NCBI RefSeq assembly: GCF_008692035.1
Contig: NZ_VTFG01000002.1
Coordinates: 868,001 to 932,000 of the forward strand
Length of the DNA stretch: 64,000 bases
Direction of reading: 5' to 3'
Source: Pseudomonas marginalis
GTDB taxonomy: Bacteria; Pseudomonadota; Gammaproteobacteria; Pseudomonadales; Pseudomonadaceae
The notes below the pieces were generated by a model, which was given only the letters and a program-made list of their open reading frames with translations, searched no databases and was not told the origin of the DNA. The position numbers and the translations under genes were made by a program. Positions 24,970-33,185 of the stretch are shown piece after piece. Numbering within the stretch: the first letter of the stretch is position 1; every line of letters begins with the position of its first letter.

Positions 24970-27615
24970 TCAGCCGGTGTTGCGCAGGCCGGCGGCAATA
25001 CCGGCCACGGACACCAGCAGCGCCTGTTCCAGAGGGCTGTCCTGCGCGGCTTCCTGGCGACGCGAGCGCGCCAGCAACTCGGCCTGCAACAGGTGCAAGG
25101 GATCGAGGTAGGTGTTGCGCAGGCGGATAAACTCCAGGGTGTCAGGGCTATGGGCCAGCAGTTGCGACTGGCCGGTCAGGCCAAGCACCACGTCGCAGGC
25201 CTGCGACAATAGGTCGCGTAAGTGCGCCCCCAATGGCAACAGGTCCGGCTGCACCAGGCGCTCGTCATACAGGCGCGCAATATCGGCATCGGCCTTGGCC
25301 AGGACCATTTCCAGCATATCGATGCGGGTGCGGAAGAACGGCCACTGTTCGCGCATCTGTCCCAGCAGTTCACCTTCGCCGCGCTCCAGGGCCTTGCTCA
25401 ACGCGGCCTCCCAACCCAGCCAGGCCGGCAGCATCAGGCGAGTCTGGGTCCAACCGAAGATCCACGGAATGGCGCGCAGGCTTTCTATACCACCGGCGCG
25501 ACGCTTGGCCGGGCGACTGCCCAGAGGTAGCCGGCCCAGCTCCTGCTCCGGGGTGGACTGACGAAAATACTCGACGAATTGCGGATTTTCCCGCACCACC
25601 GCGCGATAAGCGCTGACGCCGTCGGCCGCCAATTCATCCATCAAATGGCGCCACGCCGGCTCCGGTGGCGGCGGTGGCAGCAATGTCGCTTCCAACACGG
25701 CGGCCAGATAGAGATTGAGGTTCTGTTCAGCAATGTCCGGCAAGCCGAATTTGAAGCGAATCATCTCGCCTTGTTCGGTGGTACGGAAACGCCCCGCCAC
25801 CGAACCCGGCGGTTGCGACAGGATCGCCGCGTGGGCCGGGCCGCCGCCACGTCCGACGGTGCCGCCGCGACCGTGGAACAGCAGCAATTCCACCTGTTGC
25901 TCCCGGCAGATATCCACCAGCCGCTCCTGGGCCCGGTACTGCGCCCAGGCGGCGGCGGTGGTGCCGGCGTCCTTGGCCGAGTCGGAGTAGCCGATCATCA
26001 CTTCCTGCGGGCCCTGCAAGCGCGCCCGGTAGCCTGGCAGCAGCAACAGTTGTTCGATCACGGGACCGGCGTTATCTAGGTCGGCCAGGGTTTCGAACAG
26101 GGGCACCACGCGCATCGGCCTTTGAACGCCCGACTCTTTAAGCAGCAGTTGCACCGCCAATACGTCCGACGCTGCACCGGCCATGGAGATGACATACGAG
26201 CCTAACGATGCGGCAGGCGCGGCGGCCACTTCCTTGCAGGTATTGAGCACTTCGGCCGTATCGGCCGATGGCTTGAAATAGCCCGGCAACAGCGGTCGAC
26301 GGTTGGCCAGCTCCTTCATCAGGAAGCTGATGCGCATGTCTTCGTTCCAGTCCTCGTAACGGCCCAGGCCCAGGTAATCGGTGATTTCGGTCATCGCCGC
26401 CGAATGACGACTGGAATCCTGGCGCACATCCAGGCGCACCAGGAACAGGCCAAAGGTGACGGCCCGACGCAGGCAATCGAGCAACGGGCCGTCGGCGATC
26501 ACGCCCATGCCGCACGCGTGCAGCGACTGGTAGCACAGCTCCAGTGGCTCGAGCAGGTCGCGGTTGTTCTGCAACACCTCGGCAGGCGCCGGCGTGCTGC
26601 TGCTCAACGCGGTATGGGCCCATTGGCGCGTGGCGCGCAGGCGTTCGCGCAGTTGCTTGAGCAGGGCACGATAGGGTTCGACGCTGTCGCCGACCTTGGC
26701 CTGCAACGCTGGGCTGGCCTGTTGCATCGACAGTTCGGAGGCCAGGTGGTCGATATCGCGCAGGTACAGGTCGGCCGCCATCCAGCGCGCCAGCAGCAAC
26801 ACCTCGCGGGTGACCGGCGCGGTGACATTCGGGTTGCCGTCACGGTCGCCGCCCATCCACGACGCAAAGCGGATCGGCGCGGCTTCCAGCGGCAAACGCA
26901 GGCCCGTCGCCGCGTGTAACGCCTGGTCGGCCTTGCGCAGGTAATTGGGGATGGCGTGCCACAACGAATGCTCGATCACCGCGAAGCCCCACTTGGCTTC
27001 ATCCACGGGGGTGGGCCGGGTGCGGCGGATCTCTTCGGTGTGCCAGGCTTCGGCGATCAAGCGCTGCAGGCGCTGGCGGATCTGCTCGCGCTCAGCAGTG
27101 GTAAGGTCGCGGTGATCCTGCAGCGCCAGTTGCGCGGCGATGGCGTCGTATTTCTGGATCAGGGTGCGACGCGCCACTTCGGTGGGGTGGGCGGTGAGGA
27201 CCAGTTCGATGTCCAGGCGTCCCAACTGGCGGGCCAGGGACTCATTGCTGTGGCCCTCGCCCTGCAGGCGCGCCAGCAACTCCGGCAATACGCGGGACTC
27301 GAACGGTGCCGGTTGCGACTCATCGCGCCGGTGAATCAACTGGTACTGCTCGGCGATATTGGCCAGGTTGAGGAACTGGTTGAAGGCCCGCGCCACCGGC
27401 AGCAGTTCGTCTTCCTGCAACTGATTGAGGCTGGCGCTCAGTTCATCACCCGCGGCTTTGTCCGGGGCGGCTCCGCGGCGGTCGGCCTTGGCGCCTTTGC
27501 GGATCTGTTCGATCTTGGCGAGAAAATCATCGCCGTACTGCTCTCGAATGGTGTTGCCCAACAGCTCACCCAGCAGGTGAACATCCTCACGCAAGCGTGC
27601 ATCGATATCACTCAT
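24970..27615 (-). CDS. ppc: Phosphoenolpyruvate carboxylase
   Basis: Ppc (881 aa) adds bicarbonate to PEP to give oxaloacetate, refilling the TCA cycle. Hallmarks are VLTAHPTE (catalytic His, near residue 138), GGDRDGNPNV (near 254), GYSDSAKDAG (near 545), the glycine loop FHGRGGTVGRGGGP (near 580), and the C-terminal RNTG that binds the inhibitor aspartate. Length and motifs are complete. It is divergent from the 27800 gene. Allosteric control by aspartate and acetyl-CoA is expected from the family, not seen here. Confidence 0.97.
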   Translation of the reverse strand: MSDIDARLREDVHLLGELLGNTIREQYGDDFLAKIEQIRKGAKADRRGAAPDKAAGDELSASLNQLQEDELLPVARAFNQFLNLANIAEQYQLIHRRDESQPAPFESRVLPELLARLQGEGHSNESLARQLGRLDIELVLTAHPTEVARRTLIQKYDAIAAQLALQDHRDLTTAEREQIRQRLQRLIAEAWHTEEIRRTRPTPVDEAKWGFAVIEHSLWHAIPNYLRKADQALHAATGLRLPLEAAPIRFASWMGGDRDGNPNVTAPVTREVLLLARWMAADLYLRDIDHLASELSMQQASPALQAKVGDSVEPYRALLKQLRERLRATRQWAHTALSSSTPAPAEVLQNNRDLLEPLELCYQSLHACGMGVIADGPLLDCLRRAVTFGLFLVRLDVRQDSSRHSAAMTEITDYLGLGRYEDWNEDMRISFLMKELANRRPLLPGYFKPSADTAEVLNTCKEVAAAPAASLGSYVISMAGAASDVLAVQLLLKESGVQRPMRVVPLFETLADLDNAGPVIEQLLLLPGYRARLQGPQEVMIGYSDSAKDAGTTAAAWAQYRAQERLVDICREQQVELLLFHGRGGTVGRGGGPAHAAILSQPPGSVAGRFRTTEQGEMIRFKFGLPDIAEQNLNLYLAAVLEATLLPPPPPEPAWRHLMDELAADGVSAYRAVVRENPQFVEYFRQSTPEQELGRLPLGSRPAKRRAGGIESLRAIPWIFGWTQTRLMLPAWLGWEAALSKALERGEGELLGQMREQWPFFRTRIDMLEMVLAKADADIARLYDERLVQPDLLPLGAHLRDLLSQACDVVLGLTGQSQLLAHSPDTLEFIRLRNTYLDPLHLLQAELLARSRRQEAAQDSPLEQALLVSVAGIAAGLRNTG

Positions 27616-27799
27616 CAGCCAATCTCCAGCCAGAAATCCGGGACGCGCAGGTCTGTCAGAGTGCCGCCGGCATCGTTTTATGACAAGACTTTAAACCTTG
27701 TGACTTGCAGCTAGTCTCAAGTGTGAGCCGCCGCGTTTATCCACGCGCACGGCTGGTCACTCATCACCGCCCGCCACCGCAGGCTTTATTGAGGTTGCC

Positions 27800-28144
27800 A
27801 TGAAAATTCGAGAACTGGCCCAGCATTGGGAAGAGAACGCCAAGGGTCGCCTGACCAAGACCGAGTACGCCATCCATCTGGATGTGGAGGCCGCTGCACG
27901 GCTGGCAGCCATCGCCGAGATGTACCCCAAGCGCCACACCGAAGAACTGCTCGGCGAGCTGATCGGCGCCGCCCTTGAGGAGCTGGAAGCCAGCTTTCCC
28001 TACATCAAGGGGCAACAGGTCATCGCCACCGATGAAGAGGGCGACCCGCTCTATGAGGACGTCGGGCCTACGCCGCGGTTCCTGACCTTGTCCCGTCGCT
28101 ATCTGCATGATTTGTCTGCCAGTGCCGACGACCAAAAGCACTGA
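27800..28144 (+). CDS. Conserved hypothetical protein (114 aa)
   Basis: A 114-residue soluble, acidic protein I do not recognise by domain. The N-terminal part is helical (IRELAQHWEENAKGRLTKTEYAIHLD), the middle reads HTEELLGELIGAALEELEASFPYIKGQQV, and the end carries a TPRFLTLSRRYLHDL segment. The 'RLTKTEYAIHLDVEAAARLAAIAEMYP' region resembles the small N-terminal modules of pilin-assembly-like Pseudomonas proteins, but I would not name it. ATG at 27800 follows GAGG. Similar genes next to ppc are known in P. aeruginosa from memory. Confidence 0.82.
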   Translation: MKIRELAQHWEENAKGRLTKTEYAIHLDVEAAARLAAIAEMYPKRHTEELLGELIGAALEELEASFPYIKGQQVIATDEEGDPLYEDVGPTPRFLTLSRRYLHDLSASADDQKH

Positions 28145-28426
28145 CGGACTCGATTGACACCCATCTGAACCCCGTATTCCGGGCCTCTGTCGAGGCTCGG
28201 AGTACCCCTGCACGTGGCAAAAGTTCCAATTTTTTACCCTGACCAATCAGTCAGATATTTTTTTAGGCAAATCGCCATCTCTTCTGAACTTTTGAAAAAA
28301 GCCTCCGGTCACAGCCAGTAAGCCATCACTTGGAACGGCCGTTTGAAAGGGCCTGTCGCGCTTTACCGCCGCGCCCCAAGCCGTTCACCGACTGCGATGG
28401 ATTTTGATGTTTTTAGGAGCTATCCA
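28145..28426. other. Leader upstream of the lipoprotein-lptF operon
   Basis: This 282-bp space holds the AlgU-like promoter described separately and a short imperfect hairpin at about 28180-28201. I see no coding sequence in it. Confidence 0.5.
28286..28313 (+). promoter_or_regulatory. AlgU (sigma-22/RpoE)-like promoter
   Basis: GAACTT (28286-28291), 17 bp, then TCACA (28309-28313) fits the GAACTT-N16/17-TCTGA-type consensus of AlgU promoters. It lies about 113 bp before the ATG of the lipoprotein gene that precedes lptF. In P. aeruginosa lptF is known to be AlgU-dependent, so the match makes sense. Confidence 0.6.
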
Positions 28427-28852
28427 ATGGAGTTGAAGACGATGAAGACCAGCACTGCCAAATCCACGTTTAACCACCTGCGCGGGCTTAAATTGGCCGC
28501 GCTGGCAATCGGCACCAGCTTCGTTTTGGCTGGCTGCGCCGGCAACCCGCCAACCGAGCAGTACGCGGTGACTCAGTCCGCGGTCAACAGCGCAGTGAGC
28601 GCCGGCGGCACCGAGTACGCAGCAGTTGAAATGAAATCGGCCCAGGACAAGCTCAAGCAAGCCGAAATCGCCATGCACGACAAGAACTATGACGAGGCGC
28701 GTCGCCTGGCCGAACAGGCTGAATGGGATGCTCGCGTTGCAGAGCGCAAGTCCCAGGCCGCCAAGGCCGAACAGGCTGTGAAGGATTCCCAGAAAGCTGT
28801 TCAGGAGCTGCGTCAGGAAGGTATGCGCCCGGCTGCTATCCAGCAGAAATAA
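28427..28852 (+). CDS. DUF4398 lipoprotein
   Basis: This 141-residue lipoprotein has a signal region ending at the lipobox LAGC (cysteine at about residue 37) and a DUF4398-type helical mature part (AVTQSAVNSAVSAGGTEYA, then KLKQAEIAMHDKNYDEARRLAEQAEWDARVAE). The coiled-coil-like tail may contact peptidoglycan or OmpA proteins; this is inference. I start at the ATG at 28427, which has AGGAG 7 nt upstream; another in-frame Met is five codons inside. It is 55 bp upstream of lptF and shares its probable AlgU-dependent promoter. Possible P. aeruginosa counterpart: PA3691. Confidence 0.87.
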   Translation: MELKTMKTSTAKSTFNHLRGLKLAALAIGTSFVLAGCAGNPPTEQYAVTQSAVNSAVSAGGTEYAAVEMKSAQDKLKQAEIAMHDKNYDEARRLAEQAEWDARVAERKSQAAKAEQAVKDSQKAVQELRQEGMRPAAIQQK

Positions 28853-28907
28853 ACCGCCGCGCCTGATTGCACTGCACCCGATATCGAATTGAAAGGACGA
28901 CACGACT

Positions 28908-29693
28908 ATGCGTAAACAATTGATGATCCCTGCCCTGCTGGCGATGAGCGTTGCCCTGGCGGCCTGCTCTACCCCGCCCAACGCGAACCTGGAAAACGCA
29001 CGGACCAACTTCTCGTCCCTGCAAACCAACCCGCAAGCCACCAAGCTTGCCGCGCTGGAAACCAAGGACGCCAGCGATTGGCTGGACAAGGCTGACAAGG
29101 CCTACCGCGACAAGGAAGACCAGAAGAAGGTCGATCAACTGGCCTACCTGACCAACCAGCGCGTTGAAGTGGCCAAAGACACCATCGTGCTGCGCGAATC
29201 CGAAGCCAAGCTGAAAAACGCCGGCGACGAACGCGCCCGTGCCCTGCTCGAGGCCCGTGATGCGCAGATCAAGCAGCTGCAGGACAGCTTGAACGCCAAG
29301 CAAACCGAGCGCGGTACCCTGGTGACCTTTGGCGACGTGCTGTTTGCCACCAACAAGGCCGACCTGAAGTCCAGCGGCCTGGTCAACATCAATAAGCTGG
29401 CGCAGTTCCTTCAGGAAAACCCGGATCGCCAGGTGATCGTTGAAGGTTACACGGACAGCACAGGCAGCGATGCCTACAACCAGAGCCTGTCGGAGCGACG
29501 CGCCGCTTCGGTGCAGGTTGCGCTGATCAAGATGGGCGTTGACCCACGTCGCATCGTGACCACCGGCTATGGCAAGGAATACCCGGTTGCCGACAACAGC
29601 AGCGTCTCGGGCCGTGCCATGAACCGCCGCGTTGAAGTGACCATCTCCAACGATAACCAGCCGGTCAAGCCACGCTCGTCCGTCGCCAACTGA
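28908..29693 (+). CDS. lptF: OmpA-family outer-membrane lipoprotein LptF
   Basis: A 261-residue lipoprotein with lipobox LAAC (cysteine at about residue 20), a helical/coiled-coil middle (about 40-125), and a C-terminal OmpA domain that binds peptidoglycan (about 140-250). The domain holds VEGYTDSTGSDAYNQSLSERRA and VTTGYGKEYPVADNSS, then GRAMNRRVEV, all typical. P. aeruginosa LptF (PA3692) has the same size and context and is made under AlgU control. It is the second gene of the operon with the DUF4398 lipoprotein. A T-rich terminator follows. Confidence 0.9.
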   Translation: MRKQLMIPALLAMSVALAACSTPPNANLENARTNFSSLQTNPQATKLAALETKDASDWLDKADKAYRDKEDQKKVDQLAYLTNQRVEVAKDTIVLRESEAKLKNAGDERARALLEARDAQIKQLQDSLNAKQTERGTLVTFGDVLFATNKADLKSSGLVNINKLAQFLQENPDRQVIVEGYTDSTGSDAYNQSLSERRAASVQVALIKMGVDPRRIVTTGYGKEYPVADNSSVSGRAMNRRVEVTISNDNQPVKPRSSVAN

Positions 29694-29712
29694 TTGATTG
29701 ATGCTGGATAAG

Positions 29713-29740
29713 AAAACCCACCTTATGGTGGGTTTTTTTT
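29713..29740. terminator. Rho-independent terminator after lptF
   Basis: AAAACCCACC / GGTGGGTTTT with a four-base loop and a run of eight T's. The A-tract on its left means it can also act for the minus-strand ORF. Confidence 0.9.
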
Positions 29741-29962
29741 GGGCTCGCCGAATTGGACAGGACGGTTTGTGTCCTCCGCTGGCAGCTCAATCTTCGGGGC
29801 ATGGGCATGTTTCGGCAAATGCTCCATCAGTTGCTTTTTCTGCTCCCGAGCCTGCTGCCGTTCCAGATCCTCATGGCACCTGACCATATCCCGCATGTTA
29901 CGTAATGCAGGACTTTCAGGAGCTGCAGGATTCGCAGGAGTTGAAAAAATAGATATCGCCAC
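29723..29962 (-). CDS. Possible small hypothetical protein (79 aa)
   Basis: A GTG-initiated frame of 79 residues, preceded by a GAGAAA element, ends with TAA inside the lptF terminator loop. The product starts with a hydrophobic and Pro/Ala-rich segment (AISIFSTPANPAAPESP), then a charged helix (VRCHEDLERQQAREQKKQLMEHLPKH) and a Pro-rich tail. I cannot assign a family. Its charged-helix composition looks like real protein, but the unusual start and the overlap with a terminator make it uncertain. It lies just downstream of the Gly-rich gene on the same strand, beyond another hairpin. Confidence 0.4.
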   Translation of the reverse strand: MAISIFSTPANPAAPESPALRNMRDMVRCHEDLERQQAREQKKQLMEHLPKHAHAPKIELPAEDTNRPVQFGEPKKNPP

Positions 29963-30088
29963 TTTCTCGGCCCTGAACTGTGTAAGTTACACCGCTTTCT
30001 GTGGCGTCTTGCGCGATATGGTTCCAAATAAATCCCGCCCCCCCTGTGGGCATTGAGCGGGCCGTGGCTAACCTGACCCCGGATACAC

Positions 30089-30117
30089 AAAAACCCGCCT
30101 ATGGCAGGCGGGTTTTT
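30089..30117 (-). terminator. Rho-independent terminator after the Gly-rich gene
   Basis: AAAAACCCGCC and its complement with a short loop, followed in the leftward direction by a T run. It lies about 15 bp beyond the stop at 30132. Confidence 0.85.
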
Positions 30118-30131
30118 CAACGGGTGGGCAA

Positions 30132-30461
30132 TCAGGGGTTGATCGAGCCTCCCCCCTGATAGTCGGGTTGCGGAATCTGGCCATTGCCCTTGCCACCATC
30201 TTCGCTGCCACTGTTCCCCATTAAAGACTGCTGCAATTTTGCCAACTTTTCCTGCATCCTCTTCAGTTCCTCCTCCAGTTCCTCAAGACTAGCTCCGCCC
30301 CCGCTTCCATTCCCGCCCTGAGAGCCTTGTGACTTCATTTGGTCAATTCTGTTTTGTAGGCTATTAATATCCCCCTTGAGATCTTGCTCGGGACTACCGC
30401 TCCCGCCGGCGCCATAGCTGCCCGTATTCACTGGAGACTGTGTTCCGCTGATGTTTGCCAT
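30132..30461 (-). CDS. Gly/Ser-rich small protein with coiled coil (109 aa)
   Basis: A 109-residue acidic protein with no cysteine, signal peptide or membrane helix. Glycine/serine-rich ends (YGAGGSGSPEQ, SQGGNGSGGGAS, NSGSEDGGKGNG) surround two heptad-like helices, DINSLQNRIDQMKS and LEELEEELKRMQEKLAKLQQSL. This composition recalls harpin-like or type III-secreted small proteins, but no such genes are nearby, so it is only a resemblance. I start at ATG 30461 with GTGGAG upstream; the longer frame to 30704 runs into the neighbouring gene. Two tandem copies of an 11-bp sequence lie 33-56 bp upstream. Function unknown. Confidence 0.7.
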   Translation of the reverse strand: MANISGTQSPVNTGSYGAGGSGSPEQDLKGDINSLQNRIDQMKSQGSQGGNGSGGGASLEELEEELKRMQEKLAKLQQSLMGNSGSEDGGKGNGQIPQPDYQGGGSINP

Positions 30462-30493
30462 AAATGTCGACTCCACAATAACTAACGAAAAGG

Positions 30494-30517
30494 ACCGATC
30501 AGTCACACCGATCAGTC
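30494..30517. repeat. Tandem 11-bp repeat upstream of the Gly-rich gene
   Basis: ACCGATCAGTC occurs twice (30494-30504 and 30507-30517) with a 13-bp period. It lies 33-56 bp upstream of the ATG at 30461 on the minus strand, where an activator or repressor site could be. No matching factor is known to me. Confidence 0.5.
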
Positions 30518-30630
30518 CATAGTCTGTGGCGGGCAAATAGAGATGGTTCCGGCCTGGGAAGACTCGGACCTGCACCAAGGGACGAATCCCCAGGCTGAGT
30601 GGCGTTTTCCCACGGACTCGACGCGCTGGC

Positions 30631-30957
30631 TTACTGCTGCAGTTGCGGGGTTTCCTGGCCCATGCAACGCACCGCCTGCTTCTTATTATTGACCAATACA
30701 CCACTCAAGCCTTTTTGTTCGGTATCGAACATGACCAGCACGCCATCGACGCACTGTGCCACTTGAGCGGCCGGGGTCAGGGAGATCTTGTAGTCCTCGC
30801 CCGGCACGGTCTTGAGCATGGTGAAGTCGCTGAGCAGCAACGCATCCTCAGGCTTGGCGAAGTGCAAATAGCCGTAGTACCACAGGCAGCCGACGGTGCC
30901 GATGATGGTGCCGATGCCGGTGAGGATCAGCGGGATCATGTTGCGTTCTTCGCTCAT
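30631..30957 (-). CDS. Small membrane-anchored protein (108 aa)
   Basis: A 108-residue protein with one N-terminal hydrophobic helix (MIPLILTGIGTIIGTVGCLWYYGYL, about residues 7-31) and a soluble part (FTMLKTVPGEDYKISLTPAAQVAQCVDGVLVMF, VLVNNKKQAVRC). It would be anchored in the inner membrane. I know no domain. Its start overlaps the stop of the hydrolase gene by four bases (ATGA), so it is the last member of the five-gene operon begun by the TetR gene. Two cysteines in the soluble part (QCVDG, VRCMG) could form a disulfide in the periplasm. Confidence 0.8.
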   Translation of the reverse strand: MSEERNMIPLILTGIGTIIGTVGCLWYYGYLHFAKPEDALLLSDFTMLKTVPGEDYKISLTPAAQVAQCVDGVLVMFDTEQKGLSGVLVNNKKQAVRCMGQETPQLQQ

Positions 30958-31859
30958 TGCGGGCTCTCTGATGGATCAACTTTAGGAATGGGGTAATTCG
31001 GAATCTCGCCCAGGCGGCGCAGGCCGTTGAAGTGCTGCGGGTCGTCCAGATAGCGCAGCATCACGGTTTGCCAAGTCTTGTCGGCAAAGGTCTGCACATG
31101 GCCGCCGCGGGTCAACTGCAATACCCGTGGCGGTGGCGCGGCCTGATACAGGCGGATACCGTTGGCCACGGGCACGATCGGGTCATCCAGACTGTGGAAC
31201 AGCAATTTCGGCACGCCGGTCAGTTGCGGCATGGCGTTGATCGCGCTGTCGGCGTCAGGCACCAGCCAAGACAAGGGCACCTGGAAGGGCCATGTTAACC
31301 AGGAGGTGCTCAGGGCGAATTGTCCTACGTCACGATAACTGGCCGGCACGCCGTCCAGTACCAAGGCCTTGAGTTGGACTTGACGCTGCGGGTGTTCCGC
31401 CAGGTAATGCACCGCCAGCGCACCGCCGAGGCTTTGACCGAGGACGATCAACGGCTGGCCCTGGGTTTCGGGCGCCTGGTCGAGCCAGTTGAACGCCGCG
31501 TCCACATCCTGATAAATCGCCGGCAGTGAGGGCTTGCCTGCCGACAGCCCATAACCGCGATAGTCCAGCAGCAGTACCTGGTAGCCCTGCTCCGGCAACC
31601 ACCAGCTGCCGCCCAGGTGCCAGGCCAGGTTACCGCCGTTGCCGTGCAGGTGCAGCACCGTCCCTTTGACGGGTACTCCGGCCTTGGCCGGCAGCCACCA
31701 CGCGTGCAGCTTTACGCCGTCGGCGGTGGTGAGGGTGACATCGCGGTATTGCAAGTGCGCTTTTTCGGGCGTGAATGGCAGGCCGGGTTCGGGGTAGAAC
31801 AGCAGGGAGCTGCAACCGTTCAATGTGAGTAGCAGGCACAGAATGCCGAGGATTCTCAT
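30954..31859 (-). CDS. Alpha/beta-hydrolase lipoprotein
   Basis: A 301-residue lipoprotein (signal with lipobox LNGC, cysteine at about residue 16) carrying an alpha/beta-hydrolase fold. The oxyanion-hole segment LHLHGNGGNLAW lies near residue 70, the nucleophile serine is in the elbow VLGQSLGGALA near residue 143, the acid is probably in HSLDDPIVP near 224, and the catalytic His in TRGGHVQTFADK near 254. Reaction and substrate are unknown; an esterase or thioesterase acting in the envelope is likely. It sits 27 bp downstream of the QEGLA gene and overlaps the next gene by four bases. Confidence 0.85.
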   Translation of the reverse strand: MRILGILCLLLTLNGCSSLLFYPEPGLPFTPEKAHLQYRDVTLTTADGVKLHAWWLPAKAGVPVKGTVLHLHGNGGNLAWHLGGSWWLPEQGYQVLLLDYRGYGLSAGKPSLPAIYQDVDAAFNWLDQAPETQGQPLIVLGQSLGGALAVHYLAEHPQRQVQLKALVLDGVPASYRDVGQFALSTSWLTWPFQVPLSWLVPDADSAINAMPQLTGVPKLLFHSLDDPIVPVANGIRLYQAAPPPRVLQLTRGGHVQTFADKTWQTVMLRYLDDPQHFNGLRRLGEIPNYPIPKVDPSESPQ

Positions 31860-31886
31860 CCGTTGAAGCCTCGTGAATAACAGCGT

Positions 31887-33164
31887 TTAAAGGATATTGG
31901 AGTAATCCGCCTCGATCCGGTCCAGGCTCAAGTGGTTGAGGAAGTTGGAGAAACACATCCACGCCGCCAGTGCATTCATGTCGCGGAACTGTTCAGGCAG
32001 GTACTTGGGCGGCACCACCAGGCCTTCGTCCACCAGTTGGCGCAAGGTGCGCATGTCTTCCAGGGTGGTCTTGCCGCAGAACAGCAGCGGCACTTGCTCC
32101 AGCTTGCCTTTGCGCACAGCCAGCTGGATGTAGTTGTAGACCATGATAAAGCCCTTGAGGTAGGACAGGTCCTTGGTAAACGGCAAGCCGTTCGGCACCG
32201 AGCCACGGAATACCCGGCTGGCGTTGCCATAGCTTTCGGCCATTTCAAAGCCTTGCTCGCGGAAGAACTCGAACACCTGCAGGAAGTCGGCACCCTCTTC
32301 CACCATGTGGATCGCCCGGGTGCGGTTGGTCAGCTTGCGCAAGCGGCTCGGGTAGGAGGCGAACGTAATGATCTCCATGAGGATCGCCAGGCCTTCCTGG
32401 GTCACGGTGGACGACGGCGGGCCCTTGGACAGGAAGGTGCAGATCGGCTGGTTCTGGCCGTTGAGCGTGGTACCGACATGCACCAGGCCTTCGTGGACTT
32501 CCAGCGCACGCACGTCGCGGTCGTTGAACATCGCGTCGGCGCGGATCTTGATGTAGTCGGCGCCCGCTGCGGCATCGGCAACGATGCCGTCGGACTCGAA
32601 CACGCGGATGGTCTCTTCGGCTTCGCCAAATACCTTGTTCAGGCGGGTTTGCAGCAGGGCCACGGCGTCCTTGGCGGTCAGGGTCTTGGCTTCGTCCTTG
32701 AGGTCGCCACGGCCGTCGATATTGTTCAGGTAGTCGGAGAGCATCAGGCCCAGGTCAGCCAGGGTCGGGTCGCCGGCGTGGAAGGCGTCGGAAGCGGCGC
32801 CGTACAGCTCCTGGGAAATCAGGCCGAAGTCCTCGGTGCCGCGGGCTTCGAGCATGCGCACCACCATGCGGTATTCGCGGCACATGCGGCGCATGATCTG
32901 CCCCACCGGGCTGAACTGGCCGAGGCGGCGAGTGATGTCGCGTTCGATGTTCTGGAATTCCAGCTTTACCGCACTGGAGTCGAACGATAGCGGTCGGTTC
33001 AGGTAGTAGTCGCGATCCACGGCGGGCATGGCCTTGCCCTTGGCCTTGAGAAATCCCTGGCGAATGTTGTCGTCCCACTTCACAGCGTCGAGGACGCGAA
33101 TCGGTGTTTGCGCCAGCACAATGCGATCGGACAAGCTGCGTATCGTCTGCTGGTAATCGTCCAC
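31887..33164 (-). CDS. QEGLA-motif protein (DUF1704/MATCAP-like putative metallopeptidase)
   Basis: This 425-residue protein matches the 'flavohemoglobin expression-modulating QEGLA motif' family (TIGR02421, PF08014). The zinc-binding HExxxH is HEGLVH at residues 224-229, and TQEGLAI follows at about 255-261, giving the family its name. Eukaryotic relatives (MATCAP) are tyrosine carboxypeptidases acting on tubulin, so a carboxypeptidase activity is a reasonable but untested guess. It has no signal peptide, so it is probably cytoplasmic. It is the third gene of a tight operon: TetR, lipoprotein, this gene, hydrolase lipoprotein, small membrane protein. Confidence 0.85.
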   Translation of the reverse strand: MDDYQQTIRSLSDRIVLAQTPIRVLDAVKWDDNIRQGFLKAKGKAMPAVDRDYYLNRPLSFDSSAVKLEFQNIERDITRRLGQFSPVGQIMRRMCREYRMVVRMLEARGTEDFGLISQELYGAASDAFHAGDPTLADLGLMLSDYLNNIDGRGDLKDEAKTLTAKDAVALLQTRLNKVFGEAEETIRVFESDGIVADAAAGADYIKIRADAMFNDRDVRALEVHEGLVHVGTTLNGQNQPICTFLSKGPPSSTVTQEGLAILMEIITFASYPSRLRKLTNRTRAIHMVEEGADFLQVFEFFREQGFEMAESYGNASRVFRGSVPNGLPFTKDLSYLKGFIMVYNYIQLAVRKGKLEQVPLLFCGKTTLEDMRTLRQLVDEGLVVPPKYLPEQFRDMNALAAWMCFSNFLNHLSLDRIEADYSNIL

Positions 33165-33185
33165 CCGGTGCTTCCTCTCTAAACG

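Noticed and set aside
24813..24998. 61-codon ORF between ppc and adk
   Set aside because: Overlaps the ppc end and has no ribosome binding site or domain; more likely leader sequence.
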